Of a DNA stretch of 64,000 bases, positions 32,607-43,550 are shown piece by piece. The notes beneath the pieces were generated by a model. The model ran no database searches and was not told where the DNA came from. It saw only the letters and a list, made by a program, of their open reading frames with translations. Positions within the stretch are counted from its first letter, which is position 1; every line of letters starts with the position of its first letter. Source of the DNA: Rhizobium sp. TH135 (GTDB taxonomy: Bacteria > Pseudomonadota > Alphaproteobacteria > Rhizobiales > Rhizobiaceae); the NCBI RefSeq assembly GCF_002855515.1, contig NZ_PKRP01000001.1, positions 1 through 64,000 of the forward strand. The letters run 5' to 3'. Both the position numbers and the translations under genes were made by a program.

Positions 32607-33632
32607 ATGAAGGCAATGCGACTGGAGGCGACGGGCCAGCTTTTCACGCGTGAGGTGGAGAAGCCTGAGGCCGGGCCGGATGACCTTCTGGTCCGGGTCG
32701 AGGCCTGTGGCGTCTGTGGCACCGACCGACATCTCTTCCACGGTGAATTTCCCTGCACCCCACCGGTGACCCTCGGCCATGAATTCAGCGGCCTCGTGGA
32801 GGCCGTGGGAAGCGCAGTCACAGGCTTTGCGGTCGGAGACCGGATCACCGGCGACCCCAATATCGCCTGCGGCCGCTGCAGCCACTGCGTGAACGGTCGC
32901 ATCAATCTTTGCCGGAACCTGAAAGCCATCGGCATCCACCGCGACGGCGGCTTCGCCGATTATGTCGTGGTTCCCCACAAACAGGCCTTTCTCCTGCCAG
33001 CAGACCTCGATCCCATGCATGGCGCCTTTTGCGAGCCGCTAGCCTGCTGCCTCCACGGCATCGACCTTGCCGAGATCAAGGCCGGGGCCTCCGTCGTCGT
33101 TCTCGGTGGCGGGGTCATCGGCCTGCTCACGGTACAGCTCGCAAGGCTGGCAGGCGCAACCACGGTGATCCTCGTCACCCGCCAGGCTACCCGCCGCAAG
33201 CTCGCGGAAGACCTGGGCGCCACGGCCAGCGTCGATCCCACAGCAGGCTACATCATCGCCCAGATTGCGGGTGAGACGGGCCTTGTCCCTGGGGGCGTCG
33301 ATGTCGTCATGGAATGTGCCGGCGTCGGCGAAACCGTGATCCAGGCGACGAAGCTCGTGCGTCCGGGTGGTACCGCCGTCATCCTCGGCGTAATGCCGCA
33401 AGGCGAAAAGATCGCAATCGAGCCCTTCGACTTGCTCTTCAGGGAAGTGAAGCTGGTCACATCCTTCCTCAACCCCTTCACCCATCGCCGCGCAGCCGAC
33501 CTGATCGCTTCGGGCAAGATCGAGGTCAACAAGCTCATCTCGCGCAAGGTCTCGCTCGACGAGGCACCGGCGGTGGTCAGCAACCCGCCACAGCCCGGCG
33601 AGGTCAAGGTCCTCGTCGTCCCCGGCCTCTGA
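32607..33632 (+). CDS. Zinc-dependent alcohol dehydrogenase (sorbitol/threonine dehydrogenase-like)
   Basis: Medium-chain dehydrogenase of 341 aa. Catalytic zinc ligands Cys37 and His59-Glu60 (CGVCGTDRH; TLGHEF) and the structural-zinc cysteines (CGRCSHCVNGRINLC) are all present. The NAD site is VVLGGGVIGLLTVQLARLAG at about 168. An acidic residue normally ending the second strand is Arg/Thr here (LVTRQATRR), which may favour NADP. GGAGGAG lies upstream of the ATG at 32607. Followed by a convergent amidase. Substrate probably a sugar alcohol or similar polyol; not certain. Confidence 0.88.
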   Translation: MKAMRLEATGQLFTREVEKPEAGPDDLLVRVEACGVCGTDRHLFHGEFPCTPPVTLGHEFSGLVEAVGSAVTGFAVGDRITGDPNIACGRCSHCVNGRINLCRNLKAIGIHRDGGFADYVVVPHKQAFLLPADLDPMHGAFCEPLACCLHGIDLAEIKAGASVVVLGGGVIGLLTVQLARLAGATTVILVTRQATRRKLAEDLGATASVDPTAGYIIAQIAGETGLVPGGVDVVMECAGVGETVIQATKLVRPGGTAVILGVMPQGEKIAIEPFDLLFREVKLVTSFLNPFTHRRAADLIASGKIEVNKLISRKVSLDEAPAVVSNPPQPGEVKVLVVPGL

Positions 33633-33641
33633 TCGGCAACG

Positions 33642-35126
33642 TCACAGCAGCGGGCGCTTGTCCTTCCAAGGCCGCGCATGCTCCAACTGACCGGCGAGCG
33701 AGAAGAGCGTGTTCTCGTCGGCAAAGCGGCCAACGAACTGCATCCCGATCGGCAGGCCTTCGGGCGACCACCCTGTCGGCACCGACATGGCCGGCTGGCC
33801 GGTAACGTTGAAAACCGGCGTCCACGGGATGAATTCGAATGTCTGGGCGGCCAACTGCTCGGCGATCCCGAGTTTCTTCAAGAGCCGCCCACCGCCGACA
33901 TAACCAAGCACCGTCAGGAGCTTCTTCTCGATTGCACTCGGCTGCAGCGCGCCGATCTTGACCGGTAGCGTTGAAAGCACCGGCGTCATTAAGACGTCGA
34001 CATCCTCGAAAAACCCAAGGATCGAGCGTGCCGAGAGCGTGAGATAGCGATGGGCGGTGATGAGGTCGGAGGCCGTGAACCCCTCGCCCAGAAGGCCCAT
34101 GCCGAAGGATGAGGCATCGTAATCGCCGGGACGGATCTTCACCCCGAAGGTCTTTGCCGTGAATTCGATATCGGCGCGCAGCTCCCCGGCCAGCGCCGTC
34201 AGGAAGGCCATGGAGAAGGCCTCTCGCTCGACGGGCGGCGCAGCCTCGATCACCTCGTGGCCGAGATCGACGAGCAGCTTCACCGTGTCGTCGAAGGCAG
34301 CGATCACCTCAGGGGCCACCGCCTTGCCGAGCATCGGTTGCCGTGACACCGCAATCTTCAGCTTCCCCGGCTGGCGCTGCGACGCGGCGAGGAACGTGCC
34401 CTCCTGCACCGGCAGCGGATGCGGCGAGCCGCGATCCGGCCCATGTGTCAAATCGAGTACGGCCGCGCTGTCGCGCACCGATCGTGTGAGCACATGTTCG
34501 ACCGCAAAGCCCGACCACGCCTCGCCGATAAAGGGACCGGCCGGTGTCCGCCCACGGGTCGGCTTCATCCCGAAGACACCACAGGCCGAGGCCGGAATGC
34601 GGATCGACCCGCCCCCATCGCCACCGGATGCGATCGGCACCATGCCCGCGGCGACCGCAGCGCCGGAACCGCCGGACGAGCCGCCGGGTGTCCGGGTCAG
34701 ATCCCAGGGATTGCGCGTCGGTCCATTGGCGCCGGGTTCGGTATAGGGCGTGAGGCCGAATTCCGGTGTATTGGTGCGCCCGGCAATCACAAGGCCGGAC
34801 CGCTCCCATCGCTCGACGAGCTCGCTGCTGCCGCTTGCCACCCGCGTCGCCCAAAGCCGGTTGCCATTCCCCGTCGGCACGCCGTCGATCTGTGCCAGCA
34901 AATCCTTGACCAGGAACGGCACGCCAGAAAGAGCACCCTCCGGCACGCCGGACGCCACTTTCTGGCGCGCCCGGTCGAACAGCGGACGAACGACGGCGTT
35001 GAGCTGCGGATTGACCGCCTCAATACGCGCGATCGCCGCTTCGAGGACCTCCGAGGCAGAGACCTGTCCGCGCCGGATCAGATCGGCCAGCCCTAACCCG
35101 TCATGATCCGCATACTCCGTGAACAT
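33642..35126 (-). CDS. Amidase (amidase signature family)
   Basis: Hydrolyses a C-N amide bond with the Ser-cisSer-Lys triad. The 494-aa protein has the Lys in [13 protein letters not shown] (about residue 80), the Gly-Ser-rich signature [19 protein letters not shown] with cis-Ser, and the nucleophile region [24 protein letters not shown] follows as usual. The ATG at 35126 has GGGGGAG about 6 bases upstream; a longer frame to 35192 lacks support. It is not next to gatB or gatC and is likely catabolic (aryl, acyl or 6-aminohexanoate-like substrates), not the tRNA amidotransferase. Confidence 0.9.
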   Translation of the reverse strand: MFTEYADHDGLGLADLIRRGQVSASEVLEAAIARIEAVNPQLNAVVRPLFDRARQKVASGVPEGALSGVPFLVKDLLAQIDGVPTGNGNRLWATRVASGSSELVERWERSGLVIAGRTNTPEFGLTPYTEPGANGPTRNPWDLTRTPGGSSGGSGAAVAAGMVPIASGGDGGGSIRIPASACGVFGMKPTRGRTPAGPFIGEAWSGFAVEHVLTRSVRDSAAVLDLTHGPDRGSPHPLPVQEGTFLAASQRQPGKLKIAVSRQPMLGKAVAPEVIAAFDDTVKLLVDLGHEVIEAAPPVEREAFSMAFLTALAGELRADIEFTAKTFGVKIRPGDYDASSFGMGLLGEGFTASDLITAHRYLTLSARSILGFFEDVDVLMTPVLSTLPVKIGALQPSAIEKKLLTVLGYVGGGRLLKKLGIAEQLAAQTFEFIPWTPVFNVTGQPAMSVPTGWSPEGLPIGMQFVGRFADENTLFSLAGQLEHARPWKDKRPLL

Positions 35127-35336
35127 CGGCACTCCCCCCAGATCGACTCGCGAAATCCCGGCCACCTTCCGGTCAATCGGTCTGCCAATCAAGCAGCGCA
35201 GCGCATAACGGCTTCGTCGAATATAAATATCTACTTAACCATGGGCAGCTAAAGTCTGCTTCAAAGGCCGGCGCAAATCCGGCGCGGCGGCGGTTGTCCG
35301 CTGCCTTGCAGTCATAGGCTCATGAGGGAACGGCCC

Positions 35337-37715
35337 ATGTTATTCAAATCCGCCACCAGCCGGAACATCTTCTCGACCGTCGGATTGGGCGTCGTCACCA
35401 CGATCGGCGTCGCAGCGACGCTGGTCGGGCTGAGCTACGGGACGATCCGGGGGGCCGGTATCGACAAGATGCAGACAGCCGCATCCGACGCGGCAGCTGA
35501 GGTCAATCGAACCCTGAGCGTCGCCCACGAAATGGTGGCTGGTCTCGACTATTCCGTCTCCGCACTGCGAGAGAAGGGAATAGTCGATCGCGACGTGGTG
35601 ATGGCCGTTCTGACGAAAACGCTCGAAGGCTTTCCGGGCGCCATCGGCCTCTCCACGGGCTGGGAGCCCAATGCCTTCGATGGCAAGGATGCAGACTTCG
35701 TTGGCAAACCCGCTCACGATCAGACGGGCCGCTTCGTGCCATACATCTATCGCGCGGGCGGGACCATCAAGACGGATGTGCTTGTTGACTACGACAAGCC
35801 GGGGACGGGCGACTATTACCAACTGCCGGTCACGACCGGGAAAACGGTTCTGCTCGAGCCCTATGTCTATCCCGTGGACGGCAAAGACGTCCTGATGACC
35901 ACCATCTCCATCCCGGTGATGGAAAACGGCAAGGCCCTCGGCTATGTCGGCGCCGATATCGACCTCGACAAGACAGCCGCCGATCTCGCCGCCAAACGCC
36001 CCCTGGGCGACGGCTATGTGGCACTCCTGTCCTCTGCCAACGCCTTCGTCAGCCATCCGGACAAGGCGGCCATGGGCAAGGCGCTGAAGGATAGCGGCCT
36101 TGACGCCACCGCCTGGGAAAGCCTGCTGAAGTCCCCAGGATCTGTTGGCACCATGGTCGACAAGGACGGTGTGGAGCGCATGGCAATCGCGGTTCCGATC
36201 GAGCCTTTCCCCGGCGCCGTCTGGAACGTCGTCGTGGCCGTCCCGAGCGCAACGGTTCTCGGCGCAGTCTCTGAGACCGTCTGGACCTCGGCCCTCGTCA
36301 TCGCCGGTGCGACCCTGATCCTGATTGTCGTCGGCTGGTTGCTCGCCCGCCGCTTCATCGGCCGCATCAACCGCGTCATCGGCCAGACGACCGATATCGC
36401 CGCCGGCCGCCTCGACGTCGAACTGACGGACAAGGACCGCGCCGACGAACTGGGCGACCTCTCGCGTTCGCTGGCCGTGCTTCTGGAAAGCAATCGCAAG
36501 AAGGTCGAGCTCGAAAAAGCCGCCGAAGCCCGTTATGAGCAGGAAGAAGTCGAACGCGTCGAACGCTCCAAGGGCCACAAGGCGCGTGAGGAAGAGATCC
36601 GCTTCGTCGTCGACGAACTGCGCTCCGGCCTTGCTCGCCTGTCGGACGGCGATATGACCGTGCGTCTGGAAAAGCCCTTCTCTCCGGCACTCGACGAGAT
36701 CCGCGGCAACTTCAACGACTCGATCGAGAAGCTGCGCGCCGCGATGATCTCCTTCCGCGACAATGCCACCACCATCGAGAACGGCTCGAACGAGATCCGC
36801 TCGGCCGCCGACGATCTCGCCCGCCGCACCGAACAGCAGGCAGCCTCGGTCGAAGAAACCTCGGCGGCCCTCTCCCAGATCACCCGCTCGGTCAAGGAAT
36901 CGACCCAGCGCGCGGAAGAGGCCGGCCAGCAGGTCAGCCGCACCAAAGAAAGCGCTGAACGTTCGGGCGAAGTGGTCCGTTCGGCAATCGATGCCATGAG
37001 CGCGATCGAACAGTCCTCGCAGTCGATCTCCAACATTATCGGCGTAATCGATGAAATCGCCTTCCAGACGAACCTTCTGGCGCTCAATGCCGGCGTCGAG
37101 GCTGCCCGCGCTGGCGAGGCCGGCAAGGGCTTTGCCGTCGTCGCCCAGGAAGTCCGCGAACTTGCCCAGCGTTCGGCCAATGCGGCAAAGGAAATCAAGG
37201 CCCTGATCACCGCCTCGGGCGAACAGGTCAAGCACGGCGTGTCGCTCGTCGACGAGACGGGAGAGGCCCTCTCGGCCATCGTCGCCGAAGTGCAGCAGAT
37301 CAACACCAATGTTCATGCGATCGTCGATGCCGCCCGCGAACAGTCGACAGGCCTCCACGAAATCAATGCGGCTGTGAACATCATGGATCAGGGCACCCAG
37401 AAGAACGCCGCCATGGTCGAGGAGACCAATGCGGCCTCCCACACGCTGGTCTCGGAAGTGCAGTCGCTCTCGGCCCGCCTTGCCCAGTTCAATCTCGGCT
37501 CCGGTCCGCGACAGCAGGCATCATCGGCGCCTGCCGCTCGCAGCTTTACCGCGCCCACACAAACGGCAGCCCGTCCGGTCGCCCCGTCTCGTCCTGCAAC
37601 GGTCGCAGAAACGGCGCGCCCGGTCGCCTCCCCGGCCCGCGCCCTTGCCGGCAAGATCGCCTCCGCCATGGGCGCCAAGCCCGCCCCGAGCGGCGCGGAA
37701 TGGGAAGAATTCTGA
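35337..37715 (+). CDS. Methyl-accepting chemotaxis protein
   Basis: 792-aa chemoreceptor. TM1 at residues about 10-32, a periplasmic dCache-type sensor domain to about 310 ([36 protein letters not shown] in shorthand, small-molecule binding face), TM2 about 314-337, HAMP domain to about 395, a second HAMP-like stretch with a long charged coiled coil, and the signalling hairpin at about 570-610 ([20 protein letters not shown]). It ends in EWEEF, a C-terminal tether pentapeptide for CheR/CheB. AGGGA is 8 bases before the ATG at 35337. Ligand unknown. Confidence 0.95.
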   Translation: MLFKSATSRNIFSTVGLGVVTTIGVAATLVGLSYGTIRGAGIDKMQTAASDAAAEVNRTLSVAHEMVAGLDYSVSALREKGIVDRDVVMAVLTKTLEGFPGAIGLSTGWEPNAFDGKDADFVGKPAHDQTGRFVPYIYRAGGTIKTDVLVDYDKPGTGDYYQLPVTTGKTVLLEPYVYPVDGKDVLMTTISIPVMENGKALGYVGADIDLDKTAADLAAKRPLGDGYVALLSSANAFVSHPDKAAMGKALKDSGLDATAWESLLKSPGSVGTMVDKDGVERMAIAVPIEPFPGAVWNVVVAVPSATVLGAVSETVWTSALVIAGATLILIVVGWLLARRFIGRINRVIGQTTDIAAGRLDVELTDKDRADELGDLSRSLAVLLESNRKKVELEKAAEARYEQEEVERVERSKGHKAREEEIRFVVDELRSGLARLSDGDMTVRLEKPFSPALDEIRGNFNDSIEKLRAAMISFRDNATTIENGSNEIRSAADDLARRTEQQAASVEETSAALSQITRSVKESTQRAEEAGQQVSRTKESAERSGEVVRSAIDAMSAIEQSSQSISNIIGVIDEIAFQTNLLALNAGVEAARAGEAGKGFAVVAQEVRELAQRSANAAKEIKALITASGEQVKHGVSLVDETGEALSAIVAEVQQINTNVHAIVDAAREQSTGLHEINAAVNIMDQGTQKNAAMVEETNAASHTLVSEVQSLSARLAQFNLGSGPRQQASSAPAARSFTAPTQTAARPVAPSRPATVAETARPVASPARALAGKIASAMGAKPAPSGAEWEEF

Positions 37716-37742
37716 GATCGTCTGAAAGACGCATGCCTAATG

Positions 37743-37767
37743 TGGCGGGCCTCGGCCCGCCATTTTT
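37743..37767 (+). terminator. Rho-independent terminator of the chemoreceptor gene
   Basis: Perfect 8-bp stem TGGCGGGC with GCCCGCCA, tetraloop CTCG, then TTTTT, 27 bases after the stop. Confidence 0.9.
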
Positions 37768-37781
37768 CGTTGGCGACGGCC

Positions 37782-38501
37782 TCAAGCCGGCTCGAAAACC
37801 AAAAGCTCTTCGAAATGGTTCATGTCATCGAAGGCGCAGAAGGCCGGCGCCCTGAGTTCGATGACGGGAGCGCGGCGGCGTATATCCGCGGCGACCTCCT
37901 CAAGAAACGGGATCCAGGCCGACAGCGTCGCATCGTCGAAACGCTCGATCATGTAGGCGAAAGTGATGTGGAAGGCATAGGTCTCGTGGTCCGGATGCCG
38001 ATAGCCCAGGAGATCCGCGAGCCGGTCGCGCCAGTCCTTGAGGACGGCCCGATCATCGTCGGTTACCCCATCAACGACCAGCCCGAGCGGCGTCGCGTGT
38101 TTCACCTCGACGGCAAAGGCTTGCCCTGAACGGAAATGCGCCAGACGGTCCATGAAGATCCCCGTCATGTCGTCGACCGGCGTTTCGACCGGCACATCGC
38201 CCGGCCAGTAGGGCAGCGCCCGTCGCGTCTCGATGATCCCCTGGAAGAGAGTCATATGCAGGCTGGACGGTGCCGTGAAGGCGAGTTTATCCGCACGCGG
38301 CATCGACGTGTAACGGGTCCGAGCCTCGAGAATCGCAGCAGCTGACTCCGAACCCTCGACCAGATGGCAGACCACGGTATTGCCGCGCTCGGTCAAAAAC
38401 CTGCCGGTGGTATCGTAGCGGATCCCGAGATGCGGGATTGGCCCGGGATTGAGGCTGCGGGAGGAGAAACGAAGATGGTCGGGGAGTTCTGGAATGGTCA
38501 T
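37782..38501 (-). CDS. DUF1868 protein, 2H-phosphoesterase-like
   Basis: 239 aa. Two His-x-Thr type motifs, SSLHMTLFQG (about residue 83) and YAFHITFAYM (about 185), spaced as in the 2H phosphoesterase (2'-5' RNA ligase-like) fold. The start PHLGIRYDTTGRFLTERGNTVVCH, in shorthand, is typical of DUF1868. Members include fungal and bacterial proteins acting on cyclic nucleotide phosphates or RNA ends; the reaction here is unknown. AAGGA lies 7 bases before the ATG at 38501. Single gene between mcp (convergent) and carB (divergent). Confidence 0.8.
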   Translation of the reverse strand: MTIPELPDHLRFSSRSLNPGPIPHLGIRYDTTGRFLTERGNTVVCHLVEGSESAAAILEARTRYTSMPRADKLAFTAPSSLHMTLFQGIIETRRALPYWPGDVPVETPVDDMTGIFMDRLAHFRSGQAFAVEVKHATPLGLVVDGVTDDDRAVLKDWRDRLADLLGYRHPDHETYAFHITFAYMIERFDDATLSAWIPFLEEVAADIRRRAPVIELRAPAFCAFDDMNHFEELLVFEPA

Positions 38502-38750
38502 GTGCAGTTCCTTCGGGTCTGATCCGCTTGCGGTAATCGTCCTGCACGAAGCGCGTATGACGGCCACCCCGGGAGAGCGCCAAAGTCCCTCCCCAACTTT
38601 CCTGTCGGAGGCTGCAAATATGGGGTTCCTTCCCGGCCAACATTTCCCTATAAGCCGCTTCTAGCCTGAAAAGACCATCTCTCTGCGCCCGGCCGGTGAC
38701 CTCCCTCACCCAGGCCGGTTTTTCGCGCAGGTCAAAGAACGGATAGATCC

Positions 38751-41700
38751 ATGCCCAAGCGCCAAGACATTAAGTCCATCCTCATCATCGGCGCGGGGCC
38801 GATTGTCATCGGCCAGGCATGCGAGTTCGACTATTCCGGCACCCAGGCTGTGAAGGCGTTGAAGGAAGAAGGCTACCGGGTCATCCTGGTGAATTCCAAC
38901 CCGGCCACGATCATGACTGACCCGGGCCTTGCCGACGCAACTTACGTTGAGCCGATCACGCCTGAAGTCGTCGCCAAGATCATCGCCAAGGAACGCCCGG
39001 ACGCGCTGCTCCCCACCATGGGCGGCCAGACGGCACTCAACACCGCGCTTTCGCTGAAGCGCATGGGCGTGCTCGACCGCTACAATGTCGAAATGATCGG
39101 CGCCAAGCCCGCCGCCATCGACATGGCCGAAGACCGCGCCCTCTTCCGCGAAGCCATGACCCGCATCGGGCTTGAAACGCCGAAGTCGATGCTGGCCAAT
39201 GCGACCGAGATCAAGGACGCCGACCGCAAGACGCATGAAGTCGCCCGCAACGAGCTGAAGGCGAAACTGTCAGGCGCCGAACTCGACAAGGCTCTCGACG
39301 AACTCGAAAACCAGTGGAACCTCGGCGAGACGGACCGCAAGCAGCGTTACATGGCGCATGCCATGGCAATCGCTGCCCAGGCACTCGACGTTGTCGGCCT
39401 GCCCGCCATCATCCGTCCGTCCTTCACCATGGGCGGCACCGGCGGCGGCATTGCCTACAACCGCTCGGAATTCTACGAGATCATCAATTCCGGCCTCGAC
39501 GCCTCTCCCACCACCGAAGTCCTGATCGAAGAATCGGTGCTCGGCTGGAAGGAGTATGAAATGGAGGTCGTCCGCGACAAGGCGGACAACTGCATCATCG
39601 TCTGCTCGATCGAAAACATCGATCCGATGGGCGTTCACACCGGCGACTCGATCACCGTTGCTCCGGCACTGACGCTGACGGACAAGGAATACCAGATCAT
39701 GCGCAACGCCTCGATCGCGGTTCTCCGCGAGATCGGCGTTGAAACCGGCGGCTCGAACGTGCAGTTCGCCGTCAACCCGGCCGATGGGCGTCTGGTCGTC
39801 ATCGAAATGAACCCGCGCGTCTCGCGCTCGTCCGCGCTCGCTTCGAAGGCAACCGGCTTCCCGATCGCCAAGATCGCCGCCAAGCTCGCGATCGGCTACA
39901 CACTCGACGAACTGGAAAACGACATCACTGGCGGCGCAACGCCGGCCTCGTTCGAACCGTCGATCGACTACGTCGTCACCAAGATCCCGCGCTTCGCCTT
40001 CGAAAAATTCCCGGGCGCAGAACCGACGCTGACCACCGCCATGAAGTCGGTCGGTGAAGTCATGGCGATCGGCCGTACCTTCTCGGAATCGCTTCAGAAG
40101 GCACTGCGCGGGCTTGAGACCGGCCTCACCGGTCTCGACGAGATCGAAATCCCCGGCCTTGGCCAGGGCGACGACAAGAACGCCATCCGGGCTGCCATCG
40201 GCACCCCGACGCCCGACCGTCTGCGCATGGTCGCCCAGGCGCTTCGCCTCGGCATGTCGCCGGAAGAGGTGCACGAAGGCTGCAAGATCGACCCGTGGTT
40301 CATCGCCCAGTTCAAGGCGATCACCGACATGGAAGCACGCGTGCGCGAGCACGGCCTGCCGGAAGACGCCGAAAACCTGCGCATGCTGAAGGCCATGGGC
40401 TTCTCCGACGCCCGCCTCGCCTCGCTCTCCGGCAAGCGCCCGAAGGAAGTCGCCGAGCTCCGCAACGGCCTCAACGTCCGCCCGGTCTTCAAGCGCATCG
40501 ACACCTGCGCTGCCGAATTCGCATCGCCCACCGCCTACATGTACTCGACCTACGAGACCCCCTTCGTCGGCGCGCTGCGCTCCGAGGCTGAAGTCTCTGA
40601 TCGCAAGAAGGTCGTCATCCTCGGCGGCGGCCCGAACCGTATCGGCCAGGGCATCGAGTTTGACTATTGCTGCTGCCACGCCGCCTTCGCCCTGAAGGAT
40701 GCCGGCTTTGAAGCGATCATGATCAACTGCAACCCGGAAACCGTGTCGACCGACTACGACACCTCCGACCGCCTCTATTTCGAGCCGCTGACGGCCGAAG
40801 ACGTGATCGAAATCCTGCGCGCTGAGCAGGAAAAGGGTGAAGTCGTCGGCGTCATCGTCCAGTTCGGCGGCCAGACCCCGCTGAAGCTCGCCGAAGCGCT
40901 CGAAAAGAATGGCATCCCGATCCTCGGCACGGCGCCCGACATGATCGACCTCGCCGAAGATCGTGACCGCTTCCAGAAGCTCCTTATGAAGCTTGACCTC
41001 AACCAGCCGAACAATGGCATTGCCTACTCCGTCGAGCAGGCCCGCCTCGTCGCGTCCGAGATCGGCTTCCCGCTGGTCGTGCGCCCGTCCTACGTGCTTG
41101 GCGGCCGCGCCATGCAGATCATCCATTCGGAATCGATGCTGCAGTCCTACCTGCTCGACACGGTTCCGGGTCTGGTCCCCGAGGACATCAAGCAGCGCTA
41201 CCCGAACGACAAGACCGGCCAGATCAACACGCTGCTCGGCAAGAACCCGCTGCTCTTCGATAGCTACCTGACCAACGCCATCGAAGTCGACGTCGACGCC
41301 CTCTGCGACGGCGAGAATGTCTTCGTCTCCGGCATCATGGAGCATATCGAGGAAGCCGGCATCCATTCGGGTGATAGCGCCTGCTCGCTGCCCTCGCGTT
41401 CGCTCTCCAAGGCAACGCTCGATGAACTGGAACGCCAGACGGCCGCCATGGCCAAGGCGCTCAATGTCGGCGGCCTGATGAACGTCCAGTACGCCATCAA
41501 GGATGACGTGATCTACGTTCTCGAAGTCAACCCGCGCGCCTCGCGCACGGTGCCCTTCGTGGCGAAGACCATCGGCGCCCCGATCGCCAAGATCGCTGCC
41601 CGCATCATGACCGGCGAAAAGCTCGACGATGCGATCGCCGCCTATGGCAAGAAGCCCGATCCGCGCAACCTCAAGCACATCGCGGTCAAGGAAGCCGTCT

Positions 41701-42233
41701 TCCCGTTCGCCCGCTTCCCCGGCGTCGACACGTTGCTCGGCCCGGAAATGCGCTCGACGGGTGAAGTCATCGGCCTCGACACCGATTTCGCTCTGGCCTT
41801 TGCCAAGAGCCAGCTCGGCGCATCGGTTGAGCTACCGCGCGACGGCACGGTCTTCGTCTCCGTCCGCGACGAGGACAAGGCACGCGTCCTGCCAGCAATC
41901 CTGATCCTGACTCAGATCGGCTTCAAGGTTCTGGCAACCGGCGGCACCCAGCGCTTCCTCGCCGAAAACGACATTCCGGCGATCAAGATCAACAAGGTGC
42001 TCGAAGGTCGTCCGCACATTGAGGACGCCATCCGCAACCGTCAGGTTCAGCTGGTCATCAACACGACCGACGGCAACAAGGCGATCTCGGATTCGAAGTC
42101 GCTGCGCCGCGCCGCCCTGATGCAGAAGGTGCCCTACTACACGACCATGGCAGGCGCCCTTGCCGCCGCCGAAGCCATCCGTGCACTGAAGGGCGGCCAG
42201 CTCGAGGTTCGCCCGCTGCAGAGCTATTTCTGA
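38751..42233 (+). CDS. carB: Carbamoyl-phosphate synthase, large subunit
   Basis: Synthesises carbamoyl phosphate from bicarbonate, ammonia (from CarA) and two ATP. The 1160-aa protein is longer than E. coli CarB (about 1073) because of insertions near residues 150-200 ([18 protein letters not shown], typical of alphaproteobacteria) and in the second half. Two tandem ATP-grasp halves are visible: [13 protein letters not shown] and [20 protein letters not shown] in the first, [13 protein letters not shown] and [20 protein letters not shown] in the second. The C-terminal MGS-like allosteric domain ([17 protein letters not shown]) ends with QSYF. Confidence 0.98.
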   Translation: MPKRQDIKSILIIGAGPIVIGQACEFDYSGTQAVKALKEEGYRVILVNSNPATIMTDPGLADATYVEPITPEVVAKIIAKERPDALLPTMGGQTALNTALSLKRMGVLDRYNVEMIGAKPAAIDMAEDRALFREAMTRIGLETPKSMLANATEIKDADRKTHEVARNELKAKLSGAELDKALDELENQWNLGETDRKQRYMAHAMAIAAQALDVVGLPAIIRPSFTMGGTGGGIAYNRSEFYEIINSGLDASPTTEVLIEESVLGWKEYEMEVVRDKADNCIIVCSIENIDPMGVHTGDSITVAPALTLTDKEYQIMRNASIAVLREIGVETGGSNVQFAVNPADGRLVVIEMNPRVSRSSALASKATGFPIAKIAAKLAIGYTLDELENDITGGATPASFEPSIDYVVTKIPRFAFEKFPGAEPTLTTAMKSVGEVMAIGRTFSESLQKALRGLETGLTGLDEIEIPGLGQGDDKNAIRAAIGTPTPDRLRMVAQALRLGMSPEEVHEGCKIDPWFIAQFKAITDMEARVREHGLPEDAENLRMLKAMGFSDARLASLSGKRPKEVAELRNGLNVRPVFKRIDTCAAEFASPTAYMYSTYETPFVGALRSEAEVSDRKKVVILGGGPNRIGQGIEFDYCCCHAAFALKDAGFEAIMINCNPETVSTDYDTSDRLYFEPLTAEDVIEILRAEQEKGEVVGVIVQFGGQTPLKLAEALEKNGIPILGTAPDMIDLAEDRDRFQKLLMKLDLNQPNNGIAYSVEQARLVASEIGFPLVVRPSYVLGGRAMQIIHSESMLQSYLLDTVPGLVPEDIKQRYPNDKTGQINTLLGKNPLLFDSYLTNAIEVDVDALCDGENVFVSGIMEHIEEAGIHSGDSACSLPSRSLSKATLDELERQTAAMAKALNVGGLMNVQYAIKDDVIYVLEVNPRASRTVPFVAKTIGAPIAKIAARIMTGEKLDDAIAAYGKKPDPRNLKHIAVKEAVFPFARFPGVDTLLGPEMRSTGEVIGLDTDFALAFAKSQLGASVELPRDGTVFVSVRDEDKARVLPAILILTQIGFKVLATGGTQRFLAENDIPAIKINKVLEGRPHIEDAIRNRQVQLVINTTDGNKAISDSKSLRRAALMQKVPYYTTMAGALAAAEAIRALKGGQLEVRPLQSYF

Positions 42234-42290
42234 GGCGCCAGCGTCTTGGCCGCTCCAAGGGTGGCTTGAGCAAGCGCTGAGAAGACATTG

Positions 42291-42319
42291 TCGCCGCATC
42301 CTCGGATGCGGCGATTTTT
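42291..42319 (+). terminator. Rho-independent terminator of carB
   Basis: Perfect 11-bp stem TCGCCGCATCC with GGATGCGGCGA, 2-base loop at the least (opening to more when folded), then TTTTT. Confidence 0.9.
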
Positions 42320-42444
42320 GTTTGTAGGCAATGTGTATTGAGGCTGCGGCTAAACTCCTGATCGCCCCAGCTGGAAATCCATCTCCGCCGCCTATGTAAG
42401 AGTGATCGCTCCTCCTGACCGGCAGACGAGACAGGTCCACAGCC

Positions 42445-42630
42445 ATGTTTCTCGACCTCAACAACTACACGCCGCCACCGGACCCGCCGGGAGAACCGGA
42501 CCGCCCCTCCCTGACACCCCGCCAGCAGAAGACGCTGATGGTGATCGTCGGCTTCAACATCTTCCTGCTGTTCGTTGCCCCGATCGGCGGCGCGACGGTC
42601 ATCTCGGCACTTCTGGAATTGTTCGGCTGA
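42445..42630 (+). CDS. Small hypothetical membrane protein (61 aa)
   Basis: Proline-rich polar N-terminus (NNYTPPPDPPGEPDRPSLT), then one hydrophobic segment at about residues 31-56 (LMVIVGFNIFLLFVAPIGGA). One TM or hairpin predicted, N-terminus probably inside. There is no close relative I can name. The ATG at 42445 is preceded by ACAGGTCCACAGCC, a weak site. It lies alone after the carB terminator. Confidence 0.55.
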   Translation: MFLDLNNYTPPPDPPGEPDRPSLTPRQQKTLMVIVGFNIFLLFVAPIGGATVISALLELFG

Positions 42631-42718
42631 TTGTGGGCCCCCTGGCCCGCCGGCGTCAGTGATCGACCACGCGAGCCAGCGCACACCTCTACCAGCGCTT
42701 GACGCCCTGCGCCGGACA

Positions 42719-42746
42719 GGTTAATAAACCAAGCAGTTAATTAACC
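42719..42746 (+). promoter_or_regulatory. Twin 12-bp palindromic operator before the ArsR gene
   Basis: GGTTAATAAACC (42719-42730) and AGTTAATTAACC (42735-42746) agree in 10 of 12 positions, each near-palindromic, with centres 16 bp apart, ending 12 bp before the ArsR start. The layout suggests two dimers of the neighbouring ArsR-type repressor binding on one helix face and covering the promoter and start site. Confidence 0.6.
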
Positions 42747-42758
42747 TGGTGGCTAATC

Positions 42759-43112
42759 ATGAGCAGCGATCCCCTGTCCCTGACATTGGCCGCCCTGGCG
42801 GACCCGACGCGCCGTGCCATCCTTGCGCGCCTGTCAACGGGCGAGGCAACGGTGAACGAGTTGGCAGAGCCTTTCGCTATGAGCCTGCCGGCCGTCTCCA
42901 AGCATTTGAAGGTGCTGGAGCGCGCCAAGCTGATTTCGCGCGGCCGCAGCGCCCAATGGCGCCCCTGCCGGCTTGAACCTGAACCCTTGAAGGCCGTCGA
43001 TGGCTGGCTGGGCGACTACCGCAAGCTCTGGGAGCAGCGTTTCGATCGCCTGGAGGAGTATCTGGCGGCGATCCAGAAAGAACGCGAAGACGTGAAGGAA
43101 GACGAGACATGA
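42759..43112 (+). CDS. ArsR-family transcriptional regulator
   Basis: 117-aa winged-helix repressor. LTLAALADPTRRAILARLS is the usual N-terminal helix, the recognition helix is FAMSLPAVSKHLKVLERAKL, and the wing is ISRGRSAQWRPCRLEP. Metal-binding Cys pairs (CVC type) are absent, placing it in the group that pairs with SRPBCC/AHSA1 proteins. The stop overlaps the next start by 4 bp (ATGA), so the three genes form one operon. Likely represses itself through the twin palindromes upstream. Confidence 0.92.
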   Translation: MSSDPLSLTLAALADPTRRAILARLSTGEATVNELAEPFAMSLPAVSKHLKVLERAKLISRGRSAQWRPCRLEPEPLKAVDGWLGDYRKLWEQRFDRLEEYLAAIQKEREDVKEDET

Positions 43113-43549
43113 CCGAAAAGCTGGAAATCGTAAACGAGCGCCTGCTGTCCGCAGAACCCACTGCCGTGTTCAATGCAGTCGCCGATCCCGAGACACTGGC
43201 GCTCTGGTGGGGACCGCATGGCTTCACCAATCGTATCGACGAATTCGATTTCCGCGTCGGCGGTGACTGGCGCGTGACGATGACCTCCTCGGACGGCACC
43301 GATTTTGCCAACCGCTGGACCTTTCACGAGATCGAACCCGCAAGACGGCTGGTCGCCCACCACCATGAACCGATGCATGTCTTCACACTGGAGATGACAT
43401 TCGAGGAAGCCGAAGCAGGCACGCGCCTCACATGGCGCATGCTGTTCGAACCGACGGATGAGAACCGGGAACTGCAAAAGTTCATCCACGCAGCAAACGA
43501 GCAGAATTTCGAGCGCCTCGAACAGGTGCTTCTGGAAGCGGAAGGCTGA
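43109..43549 (+). CDS. SRPBCC (AHSA1-type) ligand-binding protein 1
   Basis: 146 aa with a Bet v1-like helix-grip fold. Signs: NERLLSAEPTAVFNAVADPETLALWWGPHGFTN in shorthand (N-terminal strand, helices, WWGPxGF), WRVTMTSSDGTDFANRW and FEEAEAGTRLTWRM. It binds a hydrophobic ligand in a central cavity; ligand unknown. Second gene of the ArsR operon and overlaps it by 4 bp. Confidence 0.88.
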   Translation: MTEKLEIVNERLLSAEPTAVFNAVADPETLALWWGPHGFTNRIDEFDFRVGGDWRVTMTSSDGTDFANRWTFHEIEPARRLVAHHHEPMHVFTLEMTFEEAEAGTRLTWRMLFEPTDENRELQKFIHAANEQNFERLEQVLLEAEG

Positions 43550-43550
43550 G

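Noticed and set aside
35340-37442. A 700-codon open frame antisense to the chemoreceptor
   Set aside because: Shadow of the MCP gene; repeats of Gly/Asp/Arg with no recognisable fold.
39270-41678. An 802-codon open frame antisense to carB
   Set aside because: It mirrors the codon phase of carB, a clear real gene; high GC at third positions removes stops on the other strand. No motif, start site or family pattern.
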